Made by a program: the position numbers and the translations under genes
The notes under the pieces: generated by a model
Seen by the model: only the letters and a program-made list of their open reading frames with translations
What the model was told of the DNA's origin: nothing
Database searches by the model: none
NCBI GenBank assembly: GCA_016721115.1
Contig: JADKIW010000001.1
Location: 2,495,501 to 2,559,500 of the forward strand
Length of the DNA stretch: 64,000 nt
Origin: Candidatus Defluviilinea proxima
Lineage (GTDB): Bacteria > Chloroflexota > Anaerolineae > Anaerolineales > Villigracilaceae
Direction: 5' to 3'
Shown here: positions 17,044-25,588 of the stretch, piece after piece
Layout: the number at the start of each line of letters is the position of its first letter
Numbering within the stretch: the first letter of the stretch is position 1

Positions 17044-17673
17044 ATGCGCGAAATAACTATTCCTATTGGCGACGAAGTCATCCGCAGTTTACATGCTGGG
17101 GAGCCCGTGCAATTGTCAGGAGTTATGATTACGGGCCGTGATGCTGTCCATAAGTGGATGAGTGAAACGTTTATCAAGAAGACACGTGAACCGCAAGGCG
17201 ATGATCTGCAGGTGTATGAAGAGATCAAGAAATATCTCAATCAGGCTGTTTTGTATCATTGTGGACCTGTGGTTTCGGGTTTGGATACCAAACAATATAA
17301 ATTTGTCGCGGCGGGACCCACAACCTCCACGCGCGAGGAACCTTATCAAGCCGACGTAATGAGACACTTCAACATCAAGGGCGTGATCGGTAAAGGTGGC
17401 ATGGGAGCAAAGACTTTGCAGGGATGTGTAGATACGCCAGGTGTGTACTTCCATGCAATCGGTGGTGCGGCATCTTTCCTTGCGCAGACTGTGCAAAAGG
17501 TATTGGGAGTGTATAAGCTCGAAGAATTTGGCGTCCCTGAAGCGATGTGGGTGATCGAGGTGAAGAACTTCCCTGTGGTCGTCACCATGGATGCGCACGG
17601 TGTGAGCAAACATTCCACGCTGGATGAGAGTTCGCACAAAGTGTTGGACGATTTGCTGGCAAAGCCGTATTAG
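17044..17673 (+). CDS. Class I fumarate hydratase, beta (C-terminal) subunit
   Basis: A 209-residue partner of the preceding subunit. Family motifs include LSGVMITGRDAVH, the YHCGPV substrate loop, AAGPTTSTREEPY and GKGGMG. Two-subunit class I fumarases correspond to the N- and C-terminal halves of enterobacterial FumA. The start is the ATG at 17044, after AAGGAAA. A palindromic repeat separates it from the alpha gene, and a strong terminator follows, so the operon is just these two genes. Confidence 0.92.
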   Translation: MREITIPIGDEVIRSLHAGEPVQLSGVMITGRDAVHKWMSETFIKKTREPQGDDLQVYEEIKKYLNQAVLYHCGPVVSGLDTKQYKFVAAGPTTSTREEPYQADVMRHFNIKGVIGKGGMGAKTLQGCVDTPGVYFHAIGGAASFLAQTVQKVLGVYKLEEFGVPEAMWVIEVKNFPVVVTMDAHGVSKHSTLDESSHKVLDDLLAKPY

Positions 17674-17690
17674 TCAGCCGATTTATACAA

Positions 17691-17737
17691 ATAAACAGGA
17701 GCGGTATTTAAGTAATCGCTCCTGTTTATGTTTCTTT
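17691..17737 (+). terminator. Terminator of the fumarase operon
   Basis: A perfect 13-base stem, ATAAACAGGAGCG (17691-17703) with CGCTCCTGTTTAT (17717-17729), is followed by a T-rich tract (GTTTCTTTC). Confidence 0.88.
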
Positions 17738-17804
17738 CTGCAAGTAAGCCCTGATAGTTACGCAATTATTGTTACAATTGTGCCCAATATCGAAGGAAAT
17801 AATT

Positions 17805-18323
17805 TTGGAACAACTTACTCAACTCTTCTGGATATTCCTAAAGGTTAATTTACTTTCTACATCAGGCCCTGCCTCTGTCGGCCTACTTTATCATGAGGTC
17901 GTTGGTAACTTGATCACAGAGGGACAGTTTGTGCAGGCGGTTGGGCTTTCCTCTGTTTTACCGGGCAGTGATGCTTTACAGCTTGCGATGTACATTGGTT
18001 ATGCCGTGGCAGGGATACCAGGTGGTATGGTTGCTTTGGTTGCATCCATTTTGCCTCCTACGGTCATTATCCTTGGTGTGACAATGATCTTGCATCGTTT
18101 ACGTCGTCAGGCATGGATCAGTAACTTTGTAGAAGGGCTTGCGCCCGCGATCTCTGTGCTTATGGTGTTTACGGCATGGAAGATCTTTCAGAAAGGTGGC
18201 GCAACCGGTTGGCAGGGATGGGTTATTGTTCTGATCAGCCTTGCGGCCATATCCAGTCAAAAAGTTCCTGAGCGGATCGTTATCCTTGTTGCGGGTATAG
18301 CTGGGGTGTTGTTCTTATCATGA
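17805..18323 (+). CDS. Chromate transporter half-protein (first of pair)
   Basis: A 172-residue membrane protein with a single chromate-transport (CHR) domain. The family hallmarks are SGPASVGLLYHEVVG and the SVLPGSDALQLAMYIGY segment. A TTG at 17805 is the likely start, with GAAGGA seven bases upstream. Full-length ChrA has two such domains; here they are separate genes, as in short-chain CHR pairs. Known members export chromate; other anions are possible. It overlaps the next gene by four bases (ATGA). Confidence 0.88.
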   Translation: MEQLTQLFWIFLKVNLLSTSGPASVGLLYHEVVGNLITEGQFVQAVGLSSVLPGSDALQLAMYIGYAVAGIPGGMVALVASILPPTVIILGVTMILHRLRRQAWISNFVEGLAPAISVLMVFTAWKIFQKGGATGWQGWVIVLISLAAISSQKVPERIVILVAGIAGVLFLS

Positions 18324-18868
18324 ACCAGCCGAAGTTCAAGGTGTGGTTGAAACTATTGTGGATGTTCCTCAAGGTGAATATTTTGTCACCTTCAGGTCCT
18401 GCTTCCATTGGTTTGTTATACAAGGAAGCAGTCGGAACCATCATGACGGAAGAACAATTCGTCGAAGCCGTTGGCTTTTCGAATGTTCTGCCGGGCAGTG
18501 AAGCGTTAAAGCTTGCCATGTTCGTGGGTTTTTCAGCGGGAGGAATTCCAGGTGTTTTTACGGCATTGTTGGGGGCGATCATTCCACCTACTGTATTAAT
18601 GTTAAGCGTTGCCGCGGCCCTTCAACAATTTCAGCATGAAAATTGGCTTAATGGATTCGTTGCAGGCATGAGCCCGGCTGTGGCGGCATTGATCGTGGTG
18701 GTTTCGTGGGAGTTGTTCCGCGCCAGTTCAAGAAAAAAGATCGACCGTCGCGTAGTGCTCATTGCAGTGTTAAGCGCGGTTGCGTTTTGGTTTGACCTGC
18801 CATCCCCGCTTGTTTTGCTTGGGGCCGGTATTCTTGGCGTGATCTTATTTGGGAATCGGAGTATTTGA
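18320..18868 (+). CDS. Chromate transporter half-protein (second of pair)
   Basis: A 182-residue paralogue of the preceding gene with SGPASIGLLYKEAVG and NVLPGSEALKLAMFVGF. The four-base overlap implies translational coupling and a likely heterodimer with opposite membrane topologies, as shown for other short-chain CHR pairs. About five hydrophobic segments are visible. A UspA-type gene follows two bases later. Confidence 0.88.
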   Translation: MNQPKFKVWLKLLWMFLKVNILSPSGPASIGLLYKEAVGTIMTEEQFVEAVGFSNVLPGSEALKLAMFVGFSAGGIPGVFTALLGAIIPPTVLMLSVAAALQQFQHENWLNGFVAGMSPAVAALIVVVSWELFRASSRKKIDRRVVLIAVLSAVAFWFDLPSPLVLLGAGILGVILFGNRSI

Positions 18869-18870
18869 CG

Positions 18871-19713
18871 ATGTCGGAGTTATTGATCACAACGAACGGA
18901 TATAAAGGGACGTGGCCGTCGATTGAATATGGTGCGTGGCTGGCAGAATCCATGCGGATGAAAGTCACGCTTCTGGGTGTGACCGAGAACCTGGATCCTG
19001 CAACGATGGAGGATCATCACCCTTTGGAGGATATCTTCGAAGACGCCGTCAGCTTGTTTAAGGACAAGGGTATTGCATACAGCCTCGAGATCCATAATGG
19101 AGAGGCGGAGCAAGTCATCCCGCAAAAAGCCAATCACGGTGACTTCATCACAGTGGTCAGCCCGTTGGGACGTCCACGCATCAAACGCTGGCTTACGGGA
19201 CGTTCCATTCGTCAGTTGATGGAGAAGATACAAGGGCCGATTTTATACGTGCCGCAAATGCGATTGCCGGTGAAAAAGATGTTGGTGAGCATTGGTGGTT
19301 TGATCTATGCAGAAGCGACAGAAAGCCTTGCGTTTAAAGTGGCGACCGCCTGCAAAGCGGATGTGACGATCCTGCATGTGATCCCTCCTGCGGACTTGGA
19401 TTATCCAAGTACACGTGATGTACGTGAACACTTGGATGATCTTGCACAGACTAACACTTTGCCGGGCCGTAGTTTACGCAAAGCTTTAGAGATGGCAAAA
19501 GAAGTAGGCGTGAATGCGAACACTGTTGCGCGTGAAGGCAATATTGTGGAACAAATTTTGGCAGAGATAAAACGAGGGGAATATGATATGGTCTGCATGG
19601 GGTCACCGTATAGCGCCCATGCTTTGCGACAGTTCTATACGCCGAACGTGACTGCTGAAGTTGCAGAGATCGTTCACTGCCCGGTCTTGACCGCGCGATT
19701 CAAACAGTTGTAA
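18871..19713 (+). CDS. Tandem universal stress protein (UspA family)
   Basis: A 281-residue protein with two Usp domains, about residues 1-125 and 130-280. The second has the better motif set: VSIGGLIYAEAT, VTILHVIPP and the nucleotide-binding-type segment YDMVCMGSPYSAHALRQFY near the end. Usp proteins bind ATP or AMP and help in stress survival. It starts two bases after the chromate transporter stop, so all three genes form one operon. That suggests a role in oxyanion or oxidative stress, or regulation of the transporter. Confidence 0.85.
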   Translation: MSELLITTNGYKGTWPSIEYGAWLAESMRMKVTLLGVTENLDPATMEDHHPLEDIFEDAVSLFKDKGIAYSLEIHNGEAEQVIPQKANHGDFITVVSPLGRPRIKRWLTGRSIRQLMEKIQGPILYVPQMRLPVKKMLVSIGGLIYAEATESLAFKVATACKADVTILHVIPPADLDYPSTRDVREHLDDLAQTNTLPGRSLRKALEMAKEVGVNANTVAREGNIVEQILAEIKRGEYDMVCMGSPYSAHALRQFYTPNVTAEVAEIVHCPVLTARFKQL

Positions 19714-19722
19714 ATTGACGTA

Positions 19723-20512
19723 TTACAAGCCCGGTGTGTATTTCTTTTCCCAACTTGCAATCGCGGCACGAATCGCGGATTTGATCTCTTCGTCAGGGAC
19801 TTCATCCACGCTTTCATAACGATTTACCCCAACATATACGCTCACACCACCTGAAGCAGATTCCAACAATGAGACACCTCGCGATGCAAGCGGGGTGTTG
19901 ATGATCTGTTCTTGCAGAATGAAGTTGATCTGTCCCACGATGCTTGTGGGGGGGGAGCTCAGGTTCTTCCACTTTCTTTTTGGAGGATGTTTTGGCGCTT
20001 GATGTCCCAGTTTCCAGCGAAGAAACTTGAGATGGAGGAAAGGCCGGTGGAGTTGGAGCAGGCCTGATGGCGATAGAGCCGATGGGTGTTGTCGGCATGG
20101 GAGGAAGCGGACTCGCCGGCATCGTCGCAGGAGCGATGGCTGGTTTCCCTTCCAGCCACGGACGAATTGCATTCAACATTTCGATCAGGCGTTTGCGTTG
20201 CTCGGCTGTCAGCGCGTTGGGAATCATCCGCTCACCATCGAGGTCGAGAGTCAATATTCCGTTTTCGTTTTTGATGCGCATCAGGCCGGGATCATCTACA
20301 GCATACGGGAGAGTGGGGGACTCGGCGGCTTTGGATGTAACTTGTGCCAGCCTGGCTTCGGCGCTCTCGACCGCGAACTTCGCAGTCTCTTCGGCTTTCT
20401 TTATCTTGTCGGCAGTGCGCTTATTTGAATCGAAATACCCAAGTACCCAGCCGATGATAAGTGCGATGGCTGGAACTGCAAGAGGGCTAAGGAGCTGAAT
20501 CACAACGTCCAT
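19723..20512 (-). pseudogene. Membrane-anchored hypothetical protein, frameshifted at a C8 run
   Basis: The 5' part (20512 down to about 19956) encodes an N-terminal transmembrane helix, a coiled-coil stretch and a Pro-rich linker. After a run of eight C on the coding strand (G at 19948-19955) the frame slips and the product ends in unrelated sequence at 19814. With seven C the frame continues through TSIVGQINFILQEQ to the natural end YTPGL at 19723, about 263 residues in all. That tail has the composition of a real protein. Either the run has an extra base by sequencing error, or the gene is phase-variable or broken. Function unknown. It lies three bases after mutM in the same operon. Confidence 0.75.
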
Positions 20513-20515
20513 GTA

Positions 20516-21319
20516 TTACCTCAATACCTGACACTCAGGACAAATATGTGTGCCGCGTTGTCCAACCACCAATTTTTCGATCAGTGCGCCACAGACAACG
20601 CATGGCTGACCTTCACGATCGTATACCTGAAAATAGTTTTGAAATTCACCGCCGCGATACACCCAATCAATGGACGCACCGTTGCGTTTGATGCCTTCCT
20701 TCAACACTTTGCGGATCGCCTCATGCAACGCTTTTGCCTGCTTCTCGTTGACCGAATCAGACATTGCCAGCGGATGCAGTTTGGCGATGTGCAAGGCTTC
20801 ATCTGTGTAGATGTTGCCCAGCCCGGCAAGGAAGGTTTGATCGAGCAGTAATGGTTTGAGTTGACGATGCTTTTTGCGTAATGAACCCAAAAGCCATTGC
20901 GGTGTAAAGTCTTTGCTGAGAGGTTCGGGTCCTAACTTACCAAGCACATCCTCTGGAGTGGACGTAAGCCAAACACGCCCGAACTTGCGTGTATCGTTGA
21001 AGATCAAAGACTTGTTACCTGATAATTTTATTACAAGTCTGTCATGTTTTGCTGGTTGGATTGTACTAGTCTTGACGTATAGGTCTCCGCTCATGCGTAG
21101 GTGGATTAACAGGCTGAAATCGGAAAGACGCAGGATAAAGTACTTCGCGCGGCGCGTCACTTCTTTGATCTTTTGCCCCTGGATCTGCTCCTTGAACTTT
21201 TTTGGCGAAGGCGTGGCAAGAGTCCGTGCCCAGCGCAGATCAGCAGAATGGATCGTTCTGCCGACCAGTTCGGGTTCCAGTGAACGTGCAATAGTTTCTA
21301 CTTCAGGGAGTTCAGGCAT
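20516..21319 (-). CDS. mutM: Formamidopyrimidine-DNA glycosylase (Fpg/MutM)
   Basis: A 267-residue base-excision repair enzyme that removes 8-oxoguanine and nicks abasic sites. The N-terminus MPELPEVE supplies the catalytic Pro2 and Glu3. The H2TH region with GLGNIYTDEALH is intact. A C-terminal zinc finger uses Cys240, Cys243, Cys260 and Cys263. The length is normal for the family. Upstream lies a short palindromic repeat, and downstream a frameshifted membrane protein gene. Confidence 0.97.
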   Translation of the reverse strand: MPELPEVETIARSLEPELVGRTIHSADLRWARTLATPSPKKFKEQIQGQKIKEVTRRAKYFILRLSDFSLLIHLRMSGDLYVKTSTIQPAKHDRLVIKLSGNKSLIFNDTRKFGRVWLTSTPEDVLGKLGPEPLSKDFTPQWLLGSLRKKHRQLKPLLLDQTFLAGLGNIYTDEALHIAKLHPLAMSDSVNEKQAKALHEAIRKVLKEGIKRNGASIDWVYRGGEFQNYFQVYDREGQPCVVCGALIEKLVVGQRGTHICPECQVLR

Positions 21320-21320
21320 A

Positions 21321-21376
21321 GTTAGCTTTCAGCTTTTAGCGATTGACTTTTAGCTGGCTAAACGCTAAAAGCTAAC
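21321..21376. repeat. AGCTTTTAGC-type inverted repeat upstream of mutM
   Basis: AGCTTTTAGCG (21331-21341) and CGCTAAAAGCT (21363-21373) form a perfect 11-base inverted repeat with a 21-base loop, plus flanking partial copies of TTAGCTTT. It fills the spacer between prs and mutM. Similar AT-rich palindromic repeats are commonly dispersed in environmental genomes. Confidence 0.6.
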
Positions 21377-21385
21377 CGCTGACTG

Positions 21386-22378
21386 CTATTCGTTGAACAT
21401 CTCTCCAACACTCCGCCCTTCATGCGCGCGTCGAATGACTTCGCCCAGCATGGATGCAACCGAAAGGACCGTGATACGCCCCTCAAGTTGTTTCATCTTC
21501 TCGGCAGGGATCGGTACTGTGTCGGTCGTGATGATGTGTTTGATGGGCAGGTCTGCCAGTTTTTCAGCGGCGTTGACTGAGAAGATCGGGTGGATGAACG
21601 CGAGGTAAACATCCCGTGCGCCATGCTTTTTCACAACATTCACAGCCTGCGCAATGGACCCGCCCGTATCCACTTCATCATCCACAATGATCACATCGCG
21701 GTCACTCATATCGCCGATCAACGTCAGTGCTTCGGCTTTTGCTTCATTTCCAAGGCGACGCTTTTCAATGAAGGCGATTGGCACATCCATATCTAGCGCG
21801 TAGTTGCGTCCCTTTTTGGCAAAGCCCAAATCTGTAGCAACGACAACAGGATGCACCATTTGTTTGTATAAATTCTCTTTGATGTATTTACTGATCATGT
21901 GCGAAGCGGTCAACACATCGCCAGGCACCGAGAAAAATCCCTGTATCTGCCCAGCGTGCGGATCGAATGTCATGTAGCGGTCTGCGCCAGCGCTCTCGAT
22001 CATATCCGCCACCAAACGCGCAGTGATCGGCACACGTGGTTGATCTTTCTTGTCCGAGCGTCCGTATGCAAGATAAGGGACAACTGCCGTAATGCGTGCG
22101 GCTGAGTCCAACCGCACAGTTTGGATCATGATCAACAGTTCCATAATATTGTAGTGTACTGGCGATGATGTCGTTTGGATCACATACACATCCTGTCCGC
22201 GTGCGCTACTGTTCAGCTTGATGAAAATATTTTCGTTAGGGAATTGGATCACCTCACGCGGGCTTAATGTCTGGCCGAGATACTCTGCGATCTTCTGCGC
22301 CAGTTCCGGTGAACCTGAACCTGCATACAGTTTGATCTCGCCATACATTTTTATTTCATCATGCGTGTGTTGTTCCAT
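21386..22378 (-). CDS. prs: Ribose-phosphate pyrophosphokinase
   Basis: A 330-residue enzyme that makes PRPP from ribose 5-phosphate and ATP for nucleotide, histidine and tryptophan synthesis. Visible motifs are the FDPHAGQIQGFF loop and the PRPP-binding motif IVDDEVDTGGSI. YGRSDKKDQPR matches the ATP-binding flexible loop. The ATG at 22378 is chosen because AAGGAG lies five bases upstream. An in-frame GTG at 22393 lacks this. It follows meaB directly. Confidence 0.95.
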   Translation of the reverse strand: MEQHTHDEIKMYGEIKLYAGSGSPELAQKIAEYLGQTLSPREVIQFPNENIFIKLNSSARGQDVYVIQTTSSPVHYNIMELLIMIQTVRLDSAARITAVVPYLAYGRSDKKDQPRVPITARLVADMIESAGADRYMTFDPHAGQIQGFFSVPGDVLTASHMISKYIKENLYKQMVHPVVVATDLGFAKKGRNYALDMDVPIAFIEKRRLGNEAKAEALTLIGDMSDRDVIIVDDEVDTGGSIAQAVNVVKKHGARDVYLAFIHPIFSVNAAEKLADLPIKHIITTDTVPIPAEKMKQLEGRITVLSVASMLGEVIRRAHEGRSVGEMFNE

Positions 22379-22393
22379 TTCGCTCCTTGTCAC

Positions 22394-23389
22394 TTATTTT
22401 GTTTTCCCATTCAACAGGGAAAGAGCCGCTTCATACGGCGAAAATTTCCTTTGGACGACTTCCTCGATCATCTCTTCATACGCCTCTTGCTTGACCTTCT
22501 CTAAAAAGCGACTCATCAACTCATGCTGTAACATCGCCTCCAACTCGGACCTGAGCCTGGCTCTGTCACGAGCGGCCCAATCTCCACTTTGATGGAGGTG
22601 TGTTGCGTGCTTTGCAATCGCCTCGACCAACTCAGGGACGCCGGTCCCATCTGTTGAAATGGTTTTGCAAATGGGAGGAATCCACAGGGTTGCATCAACT
22701 TCAGGCGCATCGAGAGTCAGAGTCTGTCCGTGATGGCGAAAAATGCGTTTCGTTGGATGGGCAAGCTCAAGCGTAGAACGAAGCGCGCGTTCTGTATTGT
22801 CCGCACCGGGGCGATCAGCTTTGTTCACTACGAGCACGTCCGCGATTTCCAAAATCCCCGCTTTGATGGCTTGAATATCATCGCCCATGCCCGGTGCTTC
22901 GACAACGATCGTTGTATGTGCGAGCCGTGCGATATCCACTTCGCTTTGCCCAGCGCCGACAGTTTCAATGATGATGATTTCATAACCCGCCGCGTCGAAG
23001 ACTTGTACGAACGCCGCGGTCTTTTGCGCCAACCCGCCGACCGATCCGCGTGAAGCCATCGAACGGATGAAGACACCCTCATCGCCCGAAAGGTCGCGCA
23101 TGCGTACACGATCACCCAACACCGCGCCACCCGTGAACGGACTCGAAGGGTCCACGGCGATGATCGCAACTTTTTTATTTTGCTGTTTTCTATAAAATAG
23201 CGTGAGTTGACTGACGAGAGACGACTTGCCGGTGCCCGGTGCGCCCGTCACACCGATCAAATGCGCTTTGCCCGTATGCGGAAACAACTGTGCAAGCACG
23301 GTTTGCCCATCGGGAGAATCGTTTTCCACCTGAGTTAACAGGCGCGACAATGAAAGACGGTTTCCCTCGAGAATAGGTTGGGTCAGCAA
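22394..23389 (-). CDS. meaB: Methylmalonyl-CoA mutase-associated GTPase MeaB
   Basis: A G3E-family P-loop GTPase that guards and reloads B12-dependent methylmalonyl-CoA mutase. Walker A is GAPGTGKSS, the switch region contains IIIETVGAGQSEVDIA and the base-recognition motif is NKAD. I favour the TTG at 23389, where AGAGGA sits at proper spacing; a GTG at 23419 would add ten residues. The gene lies about 50 bases downstream of the small B12-binding protein gene, so both probably serve one mutase. The catalytic subunit is not in this window. Confidence 0.93.
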   Translation of the reverse strand: MLTQPILEGNRLSLSRLLTQVENDSPDGQTVLAQLFPHTGKAHLIGVTGAPGTGKSSLVSQLTLFYRKQQNKKVAIIAVDPSSPFTGGAVLGDRVRMRDLSGDEGVFIRSMASRGSVGGLAQKTAAFVQVFDAAGYEIIIIETVGAGQSEVDIARLAHTTIVVEAPGMGDDIQAIKAGILEIADVLVVNKADRPGADNTERALRSTLELAHPTKRIFRHHGQTLTLDAPEVDATLWIPPICKTISTDGTGVPELVEAIAKHATHLHQSGDWAARDRARLRSELEAMLQHELMSRFLEKVKQEAYEEMIEEVVQRKFSPYEAALSLLNGKTK

Positions 23390-23438
23390 GATATTCCTCT
23401 GGATAAAATTACGCAACACTTTTCAGTCATTGCGTAAT

Positions 23439-23834
23439 TTACTTCACAACATTACGGATGTCTTTGATGATGTCCTCTGTAGATGCCCCCGGACCGTAAA
23501 TGCCTGTAACGCCCATTTCTTTCAACTTGGGCATATCGTCATCAGGGACGATGCCTCCGATGAAAACTTTCACACTTTCCTGCCCATTGGCTTTGAGCAG
23601 TTCCAAAATGCGTGGTGCCAACGCCATGTGCGCACCCGAGAGAATGGACAAGCCTACTACATCTACATCCTCTTGCAATGCGGCTTCGGCTATCATTTCA
23701 GGGGTTTGACGCAAGCCGGTGTAAATCACTTCCATACCGGCATCGCGCAAAGCGCGTGCCACAACTTTTGCACCTCGATCATGTCCGTCAAGCCCTGGTT
23801 TTGCAACGAGAACACGTATCTTTTTCTCGGTCAT
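23439..23834 (-). CDS. Small cobalamin-binding subunit (methylmalonyl-CoA mutase C-domain)
   Basis: A 131-residue stand-alone B12-binding domain. The signature GHDRG (DxHxxG, with the preceding D in LDGHDRG) provides the histidine that replaces the cobalt lower ligand. VVGLSILSGAH and FIGGIVPDDD are the other conserved loops. The start is the ATG at 23834 with GGAGG upstream; a longer reading frame to 23900 overlaps the promoter. It should pair with a separate catalytic subunit of methylmalonyl-CoA or a related acyl-CoA mutase, encoded elsewhere. Confidence 0.92.
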   Translation of the reverse strand: MTEKKIRVLVAKPGLDGHDRGAKVVARALRDAGMEVIYTGLRQTPEMIAEAALQEDVDVVGLSILSGAHMALAPRILELLKANGQESVKVFIGGIVPDDDMPKLKEMGVTGIYGPGASTEDIIKDIRNVVK

Positions 23835-23862
23835 TCTGCCTCCGTCATTGGATTCTGGTGTG

Positions 23863-23868
23863 ATTATA
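23863..23868 (-). promoter_or_regulatory. -10 box for the B12-binding/meaB/prs transcript
   Basis: A perfect TATAAT on the minus strand gives a leader of about 22 bases containing the GGAGG of the B12-binding gene. The -35 region (TTAAAT) is weak. Confidence 0.45.
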
Positions 23869-23985
23869 CTATGCGTGGTTTGTGCATTTAATGAAGGCAT
23901 ACTGTGCGGTTATGTCTCGTTTCAATCGCAACGACACTGAAATATCCATACGTCCTTGTTGCGTAAAGCCATCTTCAAAATATGC

Positions 23986-23991
23986 TATACT
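23986..23991 (+). promoter_or_regulatory. -10 box at the head of the GlmL-like operon, leaderless geometry
   Basis: TATACT is followed by six bases and then the ATG at 23998, the same spacing as in the cysH, methyltransferase and gmhB genes. No Shine-Dalgarno sequence is seen and no clear -35 hexamer. Confidence 0.45.
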
Positions 23992-23997
23992 TCGCAT

Positions 23998-24234
23998 ATG
24001 CCATTGCATACCGACTGGTCAAAATGGGTTGAGACGTTGCATCGTTTCAAATTAGATGGGCTTGCTTCGTGGTTTTTGGAGGCAGGCTCCCCATTAAAGT
24101 TGCTGGGCGCACAAGCGCTCTACATGAGCCAGCCGTTCGTAGGTGGGGGACAACTCGAAGCCATCGCGCACATGCTTGAAGATGAAGAAGAGACACAGGC
24201 CTTCGTGAATTATCTGCGTGGGGAGAGATCATAA
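23998..24234 (+). CDS. Small hypothetical protein, first gene of the GlmL-like operon
   Basis: A 78-residue soluble protein with no recognised domain. It is predicted to be mostly helical, with a Trp-rich start (DWSKWVETLHRF), a LASWFLEAGSPLKLLGAQALYM helix and an acidic end (LEDEEETQAFVNYL). It has no membrane segment or signal peptide. The stop codon overlaps the next ATG (TAATG), so translation is coupled to the DUF6754-like gene. A regulator or adaptor for the membrane proteins is possible but is only inference. Confidence 0.7.
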   Translation: MPLHTDWSKWVETLHRFKLDGLASWFLEAGSPLKLLGAQALYMSQPFVGGGQLEAIAHMLEDEEETQAFVNYLRGERS

Positions 24235-24968
24235 TGATCGCACTTGTTGTTTTTCTTATTGCCGTTTTGCTTTTATTGGCGTTTACATTCATGCGCCGCA
24301 AATCTCCGGCGGTGTTCCGAAAGATCGAAGCGTACGAACGCCTCAAGCGTGTAGTGGGGCAGGCTGTTGAAGATGGTACACGTTTGCACATCTCCATTGG
24401 ACGCGGTAACCTCTTCACACCTCGTGGCGGTTCGGCATTGGCTGGGCTTGCCATGTTGCGTCGTCTTTCAGAACGCACATCTTTGAGCGACCATCCACCT
24501 ATTGTTTCCTCAGGGGATGCTTCGCTGGCAGTTCTTTCACAGGACACACTACAAGCTGGCTACCACGCGGCAGGTGCGGAAGATCAATATCGCTTCACTA
24601 CGGGACGTTTGACTGGTCTCACCCCATTTGCCTTTGCCGCAGGGACAATTCCCATCATCCGCGATGAGAACGTCTCTGCAAATGTTGTCATTGGCGATTT
24701 CGGGCCAGAGGTTGCTTTGTTGGCTGAAGCCGCAGATCGCGAAGATACCGACCTGATCGCCGCAAGTGACAATCCTTCTGCTCAAGCTGTTTTATATGTC
24801 TCTTCACAGGAACCATTGATCGGTGAAGAGTTGTTTGCCGCTGGTGCCTATTTGGGAGCGGGCGCCTCGCACGATGCCAGCTTACAAACACAGGACGTGT
24901 TGCGCTGGCTGGTCATCCTTGCCATATTTGGTGGGGTACTCTTGAAACTCGCAGGAATTAACTTCTAA
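24234..24968 (+). CDS. DUF6754-like membrane-anchored protein
   Basis: A 244-residue protein with an N-terminal helix (residues 1-17), a soluble domain and a C-terminal helix (about 222-240). The domain contains AYERLKRVVGQAVEDGTRLHISIGRGN and GSALAGLAMLRRL, which I associate with the uncharacterised DUF6754 family. The soluble part is rich in small residues and could be a nucleotide- or peptide-binding fold. It is coupled on both sides by TAATG overlaps, so its product is made in step with its neighbours and probably sits in one membrane complex. Confidence 0.75.
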   Translation: MIALVVFLIAVLLLLAFTFMRRKSPAVFRKIEAYERLKRVVGQAVEDGTRLHISIGRGNLFTPRGGSALAGLAMLRRLSERTSLSDHPPIVSSGDASLAVLSQDTLQAGYHAAGAEDQYRFTTGRLTGLTPFAFAAGTIPIIRDENVSANVVIGDFGPEVALLAEAADREDTDLIAASDNPSAQAVLYVSSQEPLIGEELFAAGAYLGAGASHDASLQTQDVLRWLVILAIFGGVLLKLAGINF

Positions 24969-25588
24969 TGCGTGTCATTACTGCTGTCATTGCTATTACG
25001 GCCGGTGTGTTGGTTCTTTTAGGAATTTTCTTTGGTGGTGTCTTCGATGTCATTCGCTTACTTGTGACAGACTGGACCATCATCATTGCCGGTATGGCTG
25101 TGTTGGTAGGGGTGCTCAATCTTGTTATGGTGCAATGGGGAAAAATCAGTACACGCCAAAAAGGTTGGGGATATAGTGTGCTCCTGGTTGTTTCGCTTCT
25201 TGGCGCTGCTTTGTATGGCAGTATCCTTGGTTTGGATAACTCGATTATGAAGTTCACAGTGGAAGCTATCATTATCCCTGTTGAGGCGTCCTTGTTGGCG
25301 ATCCTTGCTGTGACGTTGGTCTATGCGAGCATTCGTCTTTTGCGCCGTCGCACGGATATGATGAGCGTCATCTTTCTGATTACTCTGGTCTTGTTCTTGC
25401 TTGCCATTATGCCGACTCCGCTTTCTCTCGATCCAAATGTTCAATTCATCCAGAACAGCATTATTGGTTTTGTAGGCATGATCTCGCGCGGAGGCGCACG
25501 CGGTTTGTTGATCGGTGTAGCATTAGGGACTTTGCTCACTGGTTTGCGTGTTCTGTTTGGAATTGACCGTCCGTATGGGGGTAAATAA
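24968..25588 (+). CDS. Polytopic membrane protein of the GlmL-like operon
   Basis: A 206-residue protein with about six hydrophobic segments and short loops, and basic residues (RLLRRRTD, RGGAR) on predicted cytoplasmic turns. No known transporter motif is visible. The start overlaps the previous stop (TAATG) and its own stop overlaps the next start in the same way. It probably forms the membrane core of the complex with the other polytopic protein at 29158. Confidence 0.75.
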   Translation: MRVITAVIAITAGVLVLLGIFFGGVFDVIRLLVTDWTIIIAGMAVLVGVLNLVMVQWGKISTRQKGWGYSVLLVVSLLGAALYGSILGLDNSIMKFTVEAIIIPVEASLLAILAVTLVYASIRLLRRRTDMMSVIFLITLVLFLLAIMPTPLSLDPNVQFIQNSIIGFVGMISRGGARGLLIGVALGTLLTGLRVLFGIDRPYGGK

